A stretch of 64,000 nucleotides of DNA from Elusimicrobiota bacterium (GTDB lineage: Bacteria > Elusimicrobiota > Elusimicrobia > FEN-1173), in the NCBI GenBank assembly GCA_016721625.1, contig JADKHR010000001.1:1426001-1490000 (forward strand), written 5' to 3'. Below, piece after piece: positions 1 to 8,039 of the stretch. Each line of letters opens with the position of its first letter. Within the stretch, counting starts at the first letter, position 1. The position numbers and the translations under genes were made by a program. Under the pieces are notes generated by a model. It was not told the origin of the DNA and made no database searches. It saw nothing but the letters and a program-made list of their open reading frames with translations.

Positions 1-28
1 AGGCGGAGGAGCGCATGGGATCGCCCGC

Positions 29-34
29 ATTATA
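29..34 (-). promoter_or_regulatory. -10 box of a gene leaving the left edge
   Basis: Read on the minus strand this is TATAAT, 12 bases before an ATG at position 16 that opens a reading frame running off the window. Only five codons of that gene are present, so nothing can be said about its product. No convincing -35 hexamer is seen. Confidence 0.35.
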
Positions 35-52
35 CCACAGTCGGGGAGGGGA

Positions 53-802
53 CTATTCTTCCAGGACGAAATCGATCGGTTGGCTGAACTTCACGGCCAC
101 CACGCGGTCCCCGGCGCGGGCCGGTGAAAAGCGGGCGAGAGATAAAACCTTTTTCGCAGCCGCGTCGAAAAGAGCGCCGGCCGAGGCGCCGATGTCGACG
201 TTCGATACCTCGCCGTTTCGATTGAGATGGACAAAGGCCACCACATGGCCTTCCCGCCCGGCCAGGCGTTCCTGTTCGGGATAGAAACGGCGAAGATTTT
301 TAATCAGCTCCTCCCGGTTCAAAAGGCGGGGCCTTTCCGTCAAGTACACCCAGTCCACCTCCCCTTCCCCCCCCGTGCCGAGGCCGCCCGGCCCCTGGCT
401 TTCCCCCATCACCTCACCGGTTCCCGTGGAGGGAGCCGTGGACTTTGACAGAGGGTTACTGAGGTCCGTGGGGTTCACCAACGTTTTGGTGTTGGCTGTC
501 GGAAGTGTCCATTCCACCCCCCGGGTGGCGATCCCCCCCCCCGCCTTGGTGGGACCGGGCGTCGGTTTCTCCACCCGGGGCGCCCCGGTGCCGGGGTTAT
601 TGGATTTCATGGCTTTCCGCGGGTCGGTGGTCAGTCGGTAGGGACGAGTGAGGTCGACTTCAATGGCATCGGGCCGCGCCCAGGAAGGCGTGAAATCCAA
701 CCCCTCCGGCCGGTGAACCAGAGCCCAATACAACCCGCCGTGGATCAGAACCGAAAGGGCCAGGCCCATTTGGAACGGTGGGACCCGGCGAAACATGTCC
801 AT
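53..802 (-). CDS. TonB-family energy transducer
   Basis: Periplasm-spanning protein that would pass proton-motive-force energy from an ExbB/ExbD motor to outer-membrane receptors or to a TolA-like function. A single N-terminal membrane anchor (about residues 8-26) is followed by a Pro/Gly/Thr-rich linker and a C-terminal TonB-type fold with GHVVAFVHLNRNGEVSNVDI and an FSPAR-type element near the end. I chose the ATG at 802 because the longer in-frame start at 865 lies inside exbD. It is the last gene of the set HEAT lipoprotein-exbB-exbD-tonB and starts 10 bases after exbD. No TonB-dependent receptor is visible in the window, so its partner is unknown; a TolA-like role is possible. Confidence 0.85.
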   Translation of the reverse strand: MDMFRRVPPFQMGLALSVLIHGGLYWALVHRPEGLDFTPSWARPDAIEVDLTRPYRLTTDPRKAMKSNNPGTGAPRVEKPTPGPTKAGGGIATRGVEWTLPTANTKTLVNPTDLSNPLSKSTAPSTGTGEVMGESQGPGGLGTGGEGEVDWVYLTERPRLLNREELIKNLRRFYPEQERLAGREGHVVAFVHLNRNGEVSNVDIGASAGALFDAAAKKVLSLARFSPARAGDRVVAVKFSQPIDFVLEE

Positions 803-812
803 GAGCGCCTCG

Positions 813-1229
813 CTATCGAGAAGACGGCGCCTTGGGCCGAACCTCGAGCGCCACCCGTTTGACACCGGCGGCGCGGATGGTATCCAAGAGTTCCACCACC
901 GCGCCGTAGGGAAGCCCTTCCTCCGCGGCCAAGGTGAGCCGGAGGTCCGGTTCCAGCTTCTGGCGAATCTTTAACTCCTGCGACAAACTGACCAAGGTAA
1001 AAGAGGATTTTTCCAAGAGGATTTTGCGATCCGCCGTGAGGGTGACTTGAAGCGAAGAGGAGGCCTTCTCCCCCGTGGCGGCCCGGGGCACGGAAACGGT
1101 CAACGCCCGGCGGGCGATCAGAGGCGCCGTGGCCATGAAAATGATCAGGAGCACCAGCACCACGTCCACCAGAGGCGTCACGTTGATGCCGGTGATCAAC
1201 CCCTCGGTTTTTTCCTCGGAAGCGCCCAC
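813..1229 (-). CDS. exbD: ExbD/TolR biopolymer transport protein
   Basis: Stator-like subunit of the ExbB-ExbD proton channel that energises TonB. The 138-residue protein has one membrane helix near the N terminus (about residues 16-36), with the family's essential membrane Asp in NVTPLVDVVLVLLIIF, then a periplasmic domain. The frame is open further upstream, into exbB, but the GTG at 1229 sits just past the exbB stop and gives a normal ExbD length, so I use it. The ribosome site in front of it is weak, which suggests translational coupling to exbB. Confidence 0.88.
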   Translation of the reverse strand: MGASEEKTEGLITGINVTPLVDVVLVLLIIFMATAPLIARRALTVSVPRAATGEKASSSLQVTLTADRKILLEKSSFTLVSLSQELKIRQKLEPDLRLTLAAEEGLPYGAVVELLDTIRAAGVKRVALEVRPKAPSSR

Positions 1230-1230
1230 C

Positions 1231-1887
1231 CTATTTGCGTTCCGGCCCGTGAAGGAGGGAAGGACCGACTTCCTTGAGCGCCGCCAGGAGCCGACGGGAA
1301 AGGGCGTCCGTCTCGGCCAAAAGCTCACCCGAACGTTTCATGAGATAGTTATAGGCCATGACGGCCGGAATAGCCACCAGGAGCCCCACCGCCGTGGCGA
1401 TCAACGCCTCCGAAAGGCCCTGCATCACCACCTCGGGCCCCGCCGTGGCGGAACCCGCCAGGTCGCCAAAGGCCTTGATCACGCCCAGCACGGTGCCGAA
1501 CAACCCCACAAAGGGGGCGTTGTTTCCCAGGGTTCCCAACACCCAGAGGCGTCGTTCCAAAAAGTATTTCCCTTCGATCCGCGCCGCGGCCAGCCGCTCC
1601 TCCACCGCCGCGGCGCCCGCTTCGGGCCGGTCCAGGCCCGCCCGCAGGATGGCCGCGGCCACCCCCTCCGCTTGCGCCACGGACGTGGCCGCCTGGGCCA
1701 CGTTCCCTTGGTTCAAGGACATCGCGGTTTTCTCTTTGAACACGAGAAAAGCCCGGCGTTCCCTCCGTTGGACGACGAAGCGCTCAACGATGACCGCCAC
1801 CGTGAGAACCGAAGCCAAGAGCAAGAGATCGATGACCCACCCGCCGCCGGTCCCGACCAGCGCCTGGAGCGCCGAGGACCCGTTCAT
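1231..1887 (-). CDS. exbB: ExbB/TolQ/MotA-type proton channel
   Basis: Inner-membrane proton channel subunit working with ExbD and TonB. The 218-residue protein has a first membrane helix at about residues 16-36, a cytoplasmic loop, and two more helices in the C-terminal half around NNAPFVGLFGTVLGVIKAF and ALIATAVGLLVAIPAVMAYN, which are hallmark ExbB/TolQ segments. Its start overlaps the stop of the upstream HEAT lipoprotein gene by 4 bases, so the two are very likely co-translated. ExbB and TolQ cannot be separated from sequence alone here; no TolB or Pal gene is nearby. Confidence 0.9.
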   Translation of the reverse strand: MNGSSALQALVGTGGGWVIDLLLLASVLTVAVIVERFVVQRRERRAFLVFKEKTAMSLNQGNVAQAATSVAQAEGVAAAILRAGLDRPEAGAAAVEERLAAARIEGKYFLERRLWVLGTLGNNAPFVGLFGTVLGVIKAFGDLAGSATAGPEVVMQGLSEALIATAVGLLVAIPAVMAYNYLMKRSGELLAETDALSRRLLAALKEVGPSLLHGPERK

Positions 1888-3500
1888 CGAGACATCCGCA
1901 AAACAGCCAAACAGTTTTCCGCGACCACGTGATCCTCCGTTTCCCGATCGAGATTGATCAGCATCCGCTCAAAATCCGCGTCGTCCCCCAGTTGGCCGAG
2001 ACCGTAAGTGGCGAGGGCGCGGATCACCCAGTCCGGGTCGTTCAGATAACGGCGCAAGATGTCCACACCCTGGGCGTCCCCGCGACGGCCCAACTCTTGG
2101 GCCGCGAAGAGCCGAAGCACCAGAGACGTGTCGGTCTGGGCCACCCCCGCCAGTATCCCGCGAACCATCGGATTCCGTTGGGCCGCCAGCCCTTCCACCA
2201 CCCCGAACCTCACTTGGAGACTGGGGTCCCGGAGCGACGTTTCAAATAGGCTCAAGTCCACGCGGGTGTTGTCGTGGCCCAAGGCGACGAAGGCCGATCC
2301 CCGCACCGGCTGATTGGGACTCGAGCGGGCGATGTTCTCCAGGCGGTTCACCAGGGTCAGGTTGCTTGTCCCGGCCAGACCTTCCGTCAGAAGGAAACTG
2401 ATGTCGGTGTAGCGGACATACAAACCGAACCCCTGGGGGGTGACCAACTTGATCACTTCGTTCAGGGAAGGATCCAAAACAACGACTTCCGGGGGCCTTT
2501 CCGTGGCGATTTTTTCCAAGAGACCAACGAGTTCGGCGTCGATCTGGGGCGGCACGAGCTGGGAGCCGGACACCCGGGCCCGAGGGGCCGTCACGACCAG
2601 GGGTTCCAATTCAAAGAGACTGCCCACCTTGGCCGGAGGCCGATTGGCCGAGCGGATCGGCGCCGGGGGGACCGGGTTCGCCGGCGCGGCGTTCCGGCGG
2701 CCCCAAAGTTTCAACCCGGCGATGCAGAGTTCCGCCAGGGCGAAATGGTTGTCCCGCTCGCGCCCGATACGCCCTAGGATCAGGTCGGCGTCTTCCGCCG
2801 TTCCCAGGTCGCCCAGATAACGGGCCGCCATGGACCGCATCAGCCAGTCCGTGTCCGAAAGGAACCCAATCAACCGGGCCTTCCCCTCGGGAGCGCCCAA
2901 CCGAACGCAGGCCCGCGCCGAAAACACACGAATCAACGGGGACCAACTGTGTTGCGAGGCGTCCAGAAGAAGCGGCAAGGCCTCGGGAAGGTTCCACGCC
3001 TCCAGGGCCTCCACCGCGGCGAACTGGATCGCCACGTCGCGGTCTAGAAGGGCTTCTTTGAAAAACTTGAGGTGTTCCGGCCTCTTTTGGGCGGCCAGAA
3101 CCAAAAGGCTCTCCGCCCGGGCGCGGCGCCCGGACTGGAAACGCGCCACCTCCACCAACCGGCCCTGGAGCTGTCGGTCGTTGGAAAGGGAAAGGGCCTG
3201 GGCCACGGGAACACCGATTTCCAAAAACCGATACTTGAGGCGATAGCCCTCGGGAGTCGTCAGAGCGACGATGTCCTTGAGCGCCGTCTCCCGGAAATCG
3301 TCCGGGGTCAAGGTGAGGAGCCGCCGGTCGTCCACCAGTTGGACCAGTTTCGGCACCGTCGCCGCCTCCGCCCGCTGGTTCATGCCCGCGCGGTTCTCCT
3401 CCGGCGACAACCGAGGCGGCCGAGACTCCGCCGCGCCCCCGCACGCCGAAAGCAGAACCGAAACCCAAAACCCAAACCCCGCGATTCGTTTTCCCTGCAT
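1884..3500 (-). CDS. HEAT-repeat lipoprotein
   Basis: Function unknown. The 538-residue protein starts at the ATG at 3500 with a lipoprotein signal (hydrophobic run ending LLSACGG, so the lipid would go on the Cys). The remainder is mostly HEAT/PBS-lyase-type helical repeats with the recurring pattern RxxAxxxLGxLG and two related halves, each ending in a DTDWLMRSMAARYLGDLG or NDPDWVIRALATYGLGQLG unit. Such repeats usually serve as protein-binding scaffolds. It heads the exbB-exbD-tonB operon (4-base overlap with exbB), so an envelope scaffold for the Exb/Ton complex is a reasonable inference. The start lies only 26 bases downstream of tRNA-Thr on the same strand. Confidence 0.75.
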   Translation of the reverse strand: MQGKRIAGFGFWVSVLLSACGGAAESRPPRLSPEENRAGMNQRAEAATVPKLVQLVDDRRLLTLTPDDFRETALKDIVALTTPEGYRLKYRFLEIGVPVAQALSLSNDRQLQGRLVEVARFQSGRRARAESLLVLAAQKRPEHLKFFKEALLDRDVAIQFAAVEALEAWNLPEALPLLLDASQHSWSPLIRVFSARACVRLGAPEGKARLIGFLSDTDWLMRSMAARYLGDLGTAEDADLILGRIGRERDNHFALAELCIAGLKLWGRRNAAPANPVPPAPIRSANRPPAKVGSLFELEPLVVTAPRARVSGSQLVPPQIDAELVGLLEKIATERPPEVVVLDPSLNEVIKLVTPQGFGLYVRYTDISFLLTEGLAGTSNLTLVNRLENIARSSPNQPVRGSAFVALGHDNTRVDLSLFETSLRDPSLQVRFGVVEGLAAQRNPMVRGILAGVAQTDTSLVLRLFAAQELGRRGDAQGVDILRRYLNDPDWVIRALATYGLGQLGDDADFERMLINLDRETEDHVVAENCLAVLRMSR

Positions 3501-3526
3501 CAGACACCTCCCCACTTTCCAAAAAT

Positions 3527-3598
3527 AGCCGAGGATGGGACTCAAACCCACAACCTCCCGCTTACAAGGCGGGTGCTCTATCATTGAGCTACCTCGGC
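3527..3598 (-). tRNA. tRNA-Thr (anticodon TGT)
   Basis: A 72-base cloverleaf on the minus strand. The acceptor stem GCCGAGG pairs with CCTCGGC, the anticodon arm is CCCGC-CTTGTAA-GCGGG giving anticodon TGT (codon ACA), and the T loop contains TTCGAGT-like sequence (GGTTTGAGTCCC). The 3' CCA is not encoded. A T-rich run follows, and the HEAT-lipoprotein/exb operon begins 26 bases later on the same strand. Confidence 0.95.
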
Positions 3599-3768
3599 GC
3601 GAATGACCGGGCCCTCTGGGCCCATTCGCGCCTGTCCTCGCGCTCCGCGCGAGGGCGGCGCCACCTGTATTCCTTTTCCTTATTTGTTTCTAAAAATGAC
3701 CACCCCTCACGCCTGAACCATCCTACGAACCGTTGCAACGGCAGGCGTCGCGCGCGAGGGCGGCGCCA
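3596..3768. repeat. Hairpins and an 18-bp direct repeat beside tRNA-Thr
   Basis: The spacer between tRNA-Thr and the hydrolase has no credible gene. It begins with a long hairpin: GGCGCGAATG at 3596-3605 pairs with CATTCGCGCC at 3623-3632, enclosing a GGGCCC/GGGCCC stem. A second hairpin pairs CCTCGCGC (3636-3643) with GCGCGAGG (3647-3654). The 18-base sequence CGCGCGAGGGCGGCGCCA occurs at 3646-3663 and again at 3751-3768. The first hairpin overlaps the 5' end of the tRNA gene. Confidence 0.6.
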
Positions 3769-3826
3769 TGGCCCGGGGCGCACCCGTCCCTGAGCAAAAT
3801 AATACATCACTTTTAAATTGAGAAGG

Positions 3827-4525
3827 TTATCGCGATGAAGAAACGGAAGACGGGCGGTTCCGCTGGAGATACCTGGAAAACCAATCGGCGGCGGCGCGAC
3901 CCACTTCTTCCAGGGCCCCTGGTTCGGGGAAAAGATGCGTGGCGCCGGGGACGATATGAAGGGCGTTCTCTCCCGCCAAGTGGGGCGCCGCTTGACGGTT
4001 TTTTTCGATGACCGAAACGTCCTTTTCCCCGACGATCAAGAGCGTGGGGGCGATCACCCGAGAGAGGCAGTCCCCCGCGAGATCCGGCCGACCGCCCCGG
4101 CTGACCACGGCTTGAACTTCCAGGGGCCGTTCCGCCGCGGTTCGAAGAGCCGCCGCCGCGCCCGTGCTGGCGCCGAAGAGACCGATCCCAAGGTTCCCGG
4201 TCACAGGGGATTGGACCGCCCAATCCAGAACACCCATCAGCCGCGCGGCCAGGAAGGGAATATCAAAACTTAAATGGCCCCGCCACCGGTCTTCTACCGA
4301 TTCCGAGGGGGTGAGCAAATCGAACAGGAGCGCGGCGACCCCAGCGTCCGTCAGCGCCTCGGACACTTTCCGGTGGCGCGGGCTGTGGCGGCCGCTTCCC
4401 GAACCGTGAACGAAAAGGACCAACCCCGTGGGGGCATCGGGAAGGAAAAGGTCGCCCAGGAGCGCCACCTCGCTCAGGACGATTTTGACAGGGCGCTCGG
4501 CGGTGTGGTGGCTGAGGATGGTCAC
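3827..4525 (-). CDS. Alpha/beta hydrolase (dienelactone-hydrolase-like)
   Basis: Probable serine hydrolase of 232 residues. An oxyanion-hole region LFVHGSGSG near residue 40, a nucleophile elbow GASTGAAA (Ser at about residue 120), a likely acid Asp in VGEKDVS and a catalytic His in GATHLF complete an ordinary alpha/beta-hydrolase triad. Substrate unknown. The start is a GTG that overlaps the stop of the upstream YHS protein (GTGA), so translation is coupled. The family includes predicted phosphoribosyltransferase-linked hydrolases with the same layout. Confidence 0.8.
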   Translation of the reverse strand: MTILSHHTAERPVKIVLSEVALLGDLFLPDAPTGLVLFVHGSGSGRHSPRHRKVSEALTDAGVAALLFDLLTPSESVEDRWRGHLSFDIPFLAARLMGVLDWAVQSPVTGNLGIGLFGASTGAAAALRTAAERPLEVQAVVSRGGRPDLAGDCLSRVIAPTLLIVGEKDVSVIEKNRQAAPHLAGENALHIVPGATHLFPEPGALEEVGRAAADWFSRYLQRNRPSSVSSSR

Positions 4526-4683
4526 GATTTCTCCAACGGAGCCACGCCCGCAAACCGTTCCGGCTGGCGCTCGAAAGATTCCAGACAGGCCCGTGAACAG
4601 AAGAAATACACGTCTCCGCCGTATTCTTCCTGAAAGGCATCCATACGGTCCACGGCCACGCCGCAGACGGGATCGGTCTCCAT
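4522..4683 (-). CDS. Small YHS-domain protein
   Basis: A 53-residue protein consisting of almost nothing but a YHS domain: METDPVCGVAVDR at the start, then GDVYFFCSRACLESFER and PERFAG. YHS domains carry conserved Cys residues and are linked to heavy-metal binding in copper ATPases and related proteins; metal binding here is an inference. An SD-like GGGAGGGG stands about 5 bases before the ATG at 4683, and the stop overlaps the hydrolase GTG by 4 bases. The upstream spacer to 4867 shows nothing else. Confidence 0.8.
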   Translation of the reverse strand: METDPVCGVAVDRMDAFQEEYGGDVYFFCSRACLESFERQPERFAGVAPLEKS

Positions 4684-4867
4684 GCTACCCCTCCCGCCCT
4701 ATTTCCGTCGGTATTTTCACCATTTTTCCTCCAAACGCCATGCGGTTCAGAAGACAAAGGCCCAAGCCAGAAAACCGTTTTCCCGTTGACAACTGCCGTT
4801 ACGCTACCACAATTCCGACTCCCCACCAATGATTCGGGGCATATTCACCCATGAGGAGGATCAGGTC

Positions 4868-5791
4868 TTACACGCCGGGGAACCGTCGGACGACTTCGAC
4901 CGAGCAGGGGGCGTGAACGGCGAGCGACGTCGAGACGCTTCCCAGGAACGTCCGTTCCCACCTCGTCAGGCCGCGGGCGCCCAGGAACACCATATCCGCC
5001 CGCCAGCGGACAGCCTTATCCAAAAGAACTTTTTTCGGGTCGCCTGGCCGGACCCGGCCGGAAGCGGCCAGTCCCTTTTGCGATAAACGATTCTCCACGG
5101 ATTCCACCAGACGGCCGAGCCACGCCCGGGGGTCGGTGTCCGTGGGCCGCGCCCAGCGGGCCAGCGCCGGAACCTTAAGAACCGATCCCGACAAACGGTC
5201 GTCGGCCACGGCCATGACCCGCACCAAAGTGCCCGCGGGCCAGGTCCGTTTCAAAACCCGATCCACCGCCGTTTCCGCGTCCTGCGACCCGTCCACCGCG
5301 AGCAGGATGCGCAGGGGACCCCCGGTCCTTTGGGGCGGCCGGGACACGCGGACCGACGCCGGGCATTCCATCAGCACTTTTTGCGAAACACTGCCCAAGG
5401 TCCAGCGCGCCAAGACCGACCGTCCTTGGGAACCGACCACCACCAAATCCGCCTTCAGGTCCCGGGCTTTCTTGAAAATCGCCCAAGCGGGAGAATCGGC
5501 CGCCGACTCGGCCCTCACGCGCCAGCCCGGCAGGGACGCCTGAACGGCGGCGGCCCCGCGACGGGCGGATTCACCGGCGGCGGCCAAGATTTTTTTCGCC
5601 CGAGCATGGGCCCGGGCCAGAGAGGGGACCGCCCGCACCAACCGAGGGTCCGGAGCCGATTCCGATGGGGGCCAGATGTCGGCCACTGAAAAAACCACCG
5701 CCTCCCCTTCGGGAGGAAGGCCGGCCCGCGCCACGTCCGTCAGCACCGCCTTCGCGGATTTCGAACCGTCGTACGCGATCAAAACTTTCAT
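4868..5791 (-). CDS. Tandem universal stress protein (UspA x2)
   Basis: A 307-residue protein with two UspA domains. The first begins MKVLIAYDGSKSAKAVL and contains the ATP-type signature VVGSQGRSVLARWTLGSVSQ; the second begins LLAVDGSQDAETA and has FLGARGLTRWERTFLGSVST. Both keep the GxxG-(9x)-G-S/T layout of nucleotide-binding Usps. The ATG at 5791 is used because it aligns with the family's N terminus. It follows hypE by 8 bases, so it is probably transcribed with the hydrogenase maturation genes, as is often seen for stress or redox-linked Usps. Confidence 0.88.
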   Translation of the reverse strand: MKVLIAYDGSKSAKAVLTDVARAGLPPEGEAVVFSVADIWPPSESAPDPRLVRAVPSLARAHARAKKILAAAGESARRGAAAVQASLPGWRVRAESAADSPAWAIFKKARDLKADLVVVGSQGRSVLARWTLGSVSQKVLMECPASVRVSRPPQRTGGPLRILLAVDGSQDAETAVDRVLKRTWPAGTLVRVMAVADDRLSGSVLKVPALARWARPTDTDPRAWLGRLVESVENRLSQKGLAASGRVRPGDPKKVLLDKAVRWRADMVFLGARGLTRWERTFLGSVSTSLAVHAPCSVEVVRRFPGV

Positions 5792-5799
5792 CGATCCTC

Positions 5800-6828
5800 C
5801 TAACAGATACGGGGCAACAACTCGCCTGAAAGCATATCCAATAAACGCTCTCCGCCCAAGGGGGGGGTGATCGTGACCCGGCCCGGGGGACCGGCCAGAA
5901 CCTGTCCCACGATACGGGCCTCCGGCGTCCAGGGTCGAAGGGATGCCAGGGCCCGCTCCGCCTCCTTCTCGGGTACAAAGGCCACGAACCGCCCTTCGTT
6001 GGCGACCGCCAAAACATCCAACCCCAACACCTCGCAGGCGGCGCGAACGGGAGGTGAAACGGGAATGGCCGATTCCACCAATCGGACCGAAGTGCCCGAA
6101 GAACGTGCGATTTCGTTCACCGCGCTGGTGAGTCCGCCCCGGGTCAGGTCCCGAAGCGCGTGGACCTGGACGCCGGAGGCCAGCAGTGCCTCCACGGCGG
6201 GCCAAAGGTTCGCGCCGTCGGACTCCACGACCGTCTCAAAATCCAAACCTTCCCGAGCCGCCATCACGGCCACGCCGTGCCGCCCCAAATCCCCCGACAA
6301 AAGAACAACATCGCCCGGTTTCACCCGGGCGGGGGAAGGCGACTGCGCGGTTTGGAGGAATCCGACACCCGAAGAAGCGATGTAGAGCCCGTCCGCCTGG
6401 CCCCGCCCCACGACCTTGGTGTCCCCCGCGACAATGCGGATCCCCACTTCTTTGGCCGCCGCGGCCATGGACGCCACCACTCGCCGCAAGGTTTCCAACG
6501 GAAGCCCCTCCTCCAAAATGAAGGCCACGGTCAAATAAACGGGCCGAGCGCCCGCCATGGAGAGATCGTTGGCGGCGCCGAAAACCGCCAGGCGTCCGAT
6601 GTCCCCGCCCGGAAAAAAGAGCGGGCGCACAACGAAAGCATCGGTGGTCAACACCACCCGGTCGGCCCCCGGAAGAACGGCCGCGTCGACGCGCTCCGTC
6701 AAGGCGGAATCCCCGAAGGCCGGAAGAAAAATTTTATCGATCAAATCCCAGCTTTTCTGCCCCCCGCCCCCGTGGGCCAAAAGAATTCTTTCCCCGTCGA
6801 TAACGGGAACCGGGCATTGAAGTTTCAT
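5800..6828 (-). CDS. hypE: HypE, carbamoyl dehydratase for NiFe centre
   Basis: HypE dehydrates the carbamoyl group received from HypF to a thiocyanate on its C-terminal Cys, which supplies the CN ligands of [NiFe]-hydrogenase. The 342-residue protein has the N-terminal ILLAHGGGGQKSWDLI, the PurM-type fold, and the diagnostic C-terminal PRIC ending whose Cys carries the thiocyanate. Its ATG at 6828 overlaps the hypD stop by 4 bases. Confidence 0.97.
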   Translation of the reverse strand: MKLQCPVPVIDGERILLAHGGGGQKSWDLIDKIFLPAFGDSALTERVDAAVLPGADRVVLTTDAFVVRPLFFPGGDIGRLAVFGAANDLSMAGARPVYLTVAFILEEGLPLETLRRVVASMAAAAKEVGIRIVAGDTKVVGRGQADGLYIASSGVGFLQTAQSPSPARVKPGDVVLLSGDLGRHGVAVMAAREGLDFETVVESDGANLWPAVEALLASGVQVHALRDLTRGGLTSAVNEIARSSGTSVRLVESAIPVSPPVRAACEVLGLDVLAVANEGRFVAFVPEKEAERALASLRPWTPEARIVGQVLAGPPGRVTITPPLGGERLLDMLSGELLPRIC

Positions 6829-7994
6829 CGGACCTCCACCGGGCGGTAGCGATAGTAGGCCGCGCAGGCCCCTTCCGAAGACACCATGGGGGCCCCCAGG
6901 GGCCGCTCCGGAGTGCAGGCCGAACCGAAGGCGGGGCACTGAGCGGGTTTGAGGAGCCCGCGGAGCACGTCCCCCGCGCGGCATTCGCCGGATTCCTCCA
7001 CCGCGCCGACGCCGGAAAGATCAAACCGCTGTTCGGCGTCCCAGGGGGCGAAGGCGGGGCGGATCTCAAGCCCGCTCATGGGAATGGTTCCGAACCCCCG
7101 CCAGGGCCGGTCCGTGCATTGAAATACTTCCTCCAGCAAATGCTGGGCGGGCCGGTTGCCCTCCCGCCGGACCACCCGGGCGTATTCGTTTTCCACCTCC
7201 GCCCGCCCCGTCTCCAGCTGACGGACCAAGGCCAACACCCCGCGCAGGATATCGACGGGCTCAAACCCCGTGATCACCACGGGAATTTTGTGCCGGGCCA
7301 CGAAATCCCGGTAGGCCGCCTCCCCCATGATGGTGCACACATGGCCGGCGGCCAAAAAACCTTGGACCCGGTTTCCAGGGGAGGAAACAATGGCCTCCAA
7401 GGCCGGCGGCACGATGACGTGGCGGGCCAGGAGGGCGAAGTTTCGAAGATTTTCCGTCCGGGCCCGGAGCACGGCCAGGGCCACGGCCGGGGCCGTGGTC
7501 TCAAACCCCACGGCGAAAAAGACCACGATTTTGTCCGGTTCTCGCCGCGCCAACGCCAAGGCGTCCAACGGGCCGTAGACCACGCGCACGTCCGCCCCAC
7601 GGGCCCGCGCAGAGGCCAGGTCTCCCCCGGACCCCGGCACCCGGATCATGTCCCCGAAAGAGGTCAAGATCACCTCCGGTTTCTCCGCCAGGGCCACGGC
7701 TTTGTCCACCGCTTCCGCCGGCGTCACGCAGACGGGGCACCCCGGCCCGTGGGCCAGGGTGATCTCCGAAGGCCACAGGGAATCCAACCCATTTTTGACG
7801 ATGCTGTGGGTCTGTCCCCCGCACACTTCCATCAAGGTCCACGGCCGCGTCACCGCCCGCCGAATTTCCTCAGCCACGCGCCGCGCGGCGGCGGGATCCC
7901 GAAACTCATCTAAATATTTCAGGGTTTTCTCCAGAATTTGCAAAGAATTTTGAAGTTGCGTTTGATTCGATTCCCCATGAGGCGTTTTGAGCAC
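6825..7994 (-). CDS. hypD: HypD, Fe(CN)2CO assembly scaffold
   Basis: HypD is the iron-sulfur scaffold on which the Fe(CN)2CO unit is built with HypC. Seen: MEVCGGQTHSI, HGPGCPVCVTP, GFETTAPA and the C-terminal Cys cluster around RAGDVLRG. The start is uncertain. A GTG at 7994 and a TTG at 7943 are in frame, but the family normally begins M(K/R)YxDE(Y/F)R; that point is a CTG codon at 7922 preceded by GGAG and 6 bases. The true start may therefore be CTG at 7922. Translationally coupled to hypE. It is separated from hypC by a structured, gene-free spacer. Confidence 0.93.
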   Translation of the reverse strand: MLKTPHGESNQTQLQNSLQILEKTLKYLDEFRDPAAARRVAEEIRRAVTRPWTLMEVCGGQTHSIVKNGLDSLWPSEITLAHGPGCPVCVTPAEAVDKAVALAEKPEVILTSFGDMIRVPGSGGDLASARARGADVRVVYGPLDALALARREPDKIVVFFAVGFETTAPAVALAVLRARTENLRNFALLARHVIVPPALEAIVSSPGNRVQGFLAAGHVCTIMGEAAYRDFVARHKIPVVITGFEPVDILRGVLALVRQLETGRAEVENEYARVVRREGNRPAQHLLEEVFQCTDRPWRGFGTIPMSGLEIRPAFAPWDAEQRFDLSGVGAVEESGECRAGDVLRGLLKPAQCPAFGSACTPERPLGAPMVSSEGACAAYYRYRPVEVR

Positions 7995-8039
7995 GACGTT
8001 TTGACGGTTGCGGTGCGGCCCGTTGTGCCGGCGATAGGG

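Noticed and set aside
803..865. Longer N terminus for the TonB-like protein
   Set aside because: It would overlap exbD and adds no family-like sequence; the ATG at 802 gives a normal anchor.
1230..1328. Upstream start for ExbD
   Set aside because: It lies inside exbB and adds a basic stretch unlike ExbD; the GTG at 1229 fits the family length.
1075..1932. Long plus-strand frames across exbB-exbD and many similar ones opposite hyp, metH and the giant genes
   Set aside because: They are antisense shadows typical of GC-rich genes: rich in Arg, Pro and Gly and without motifs or start signals.
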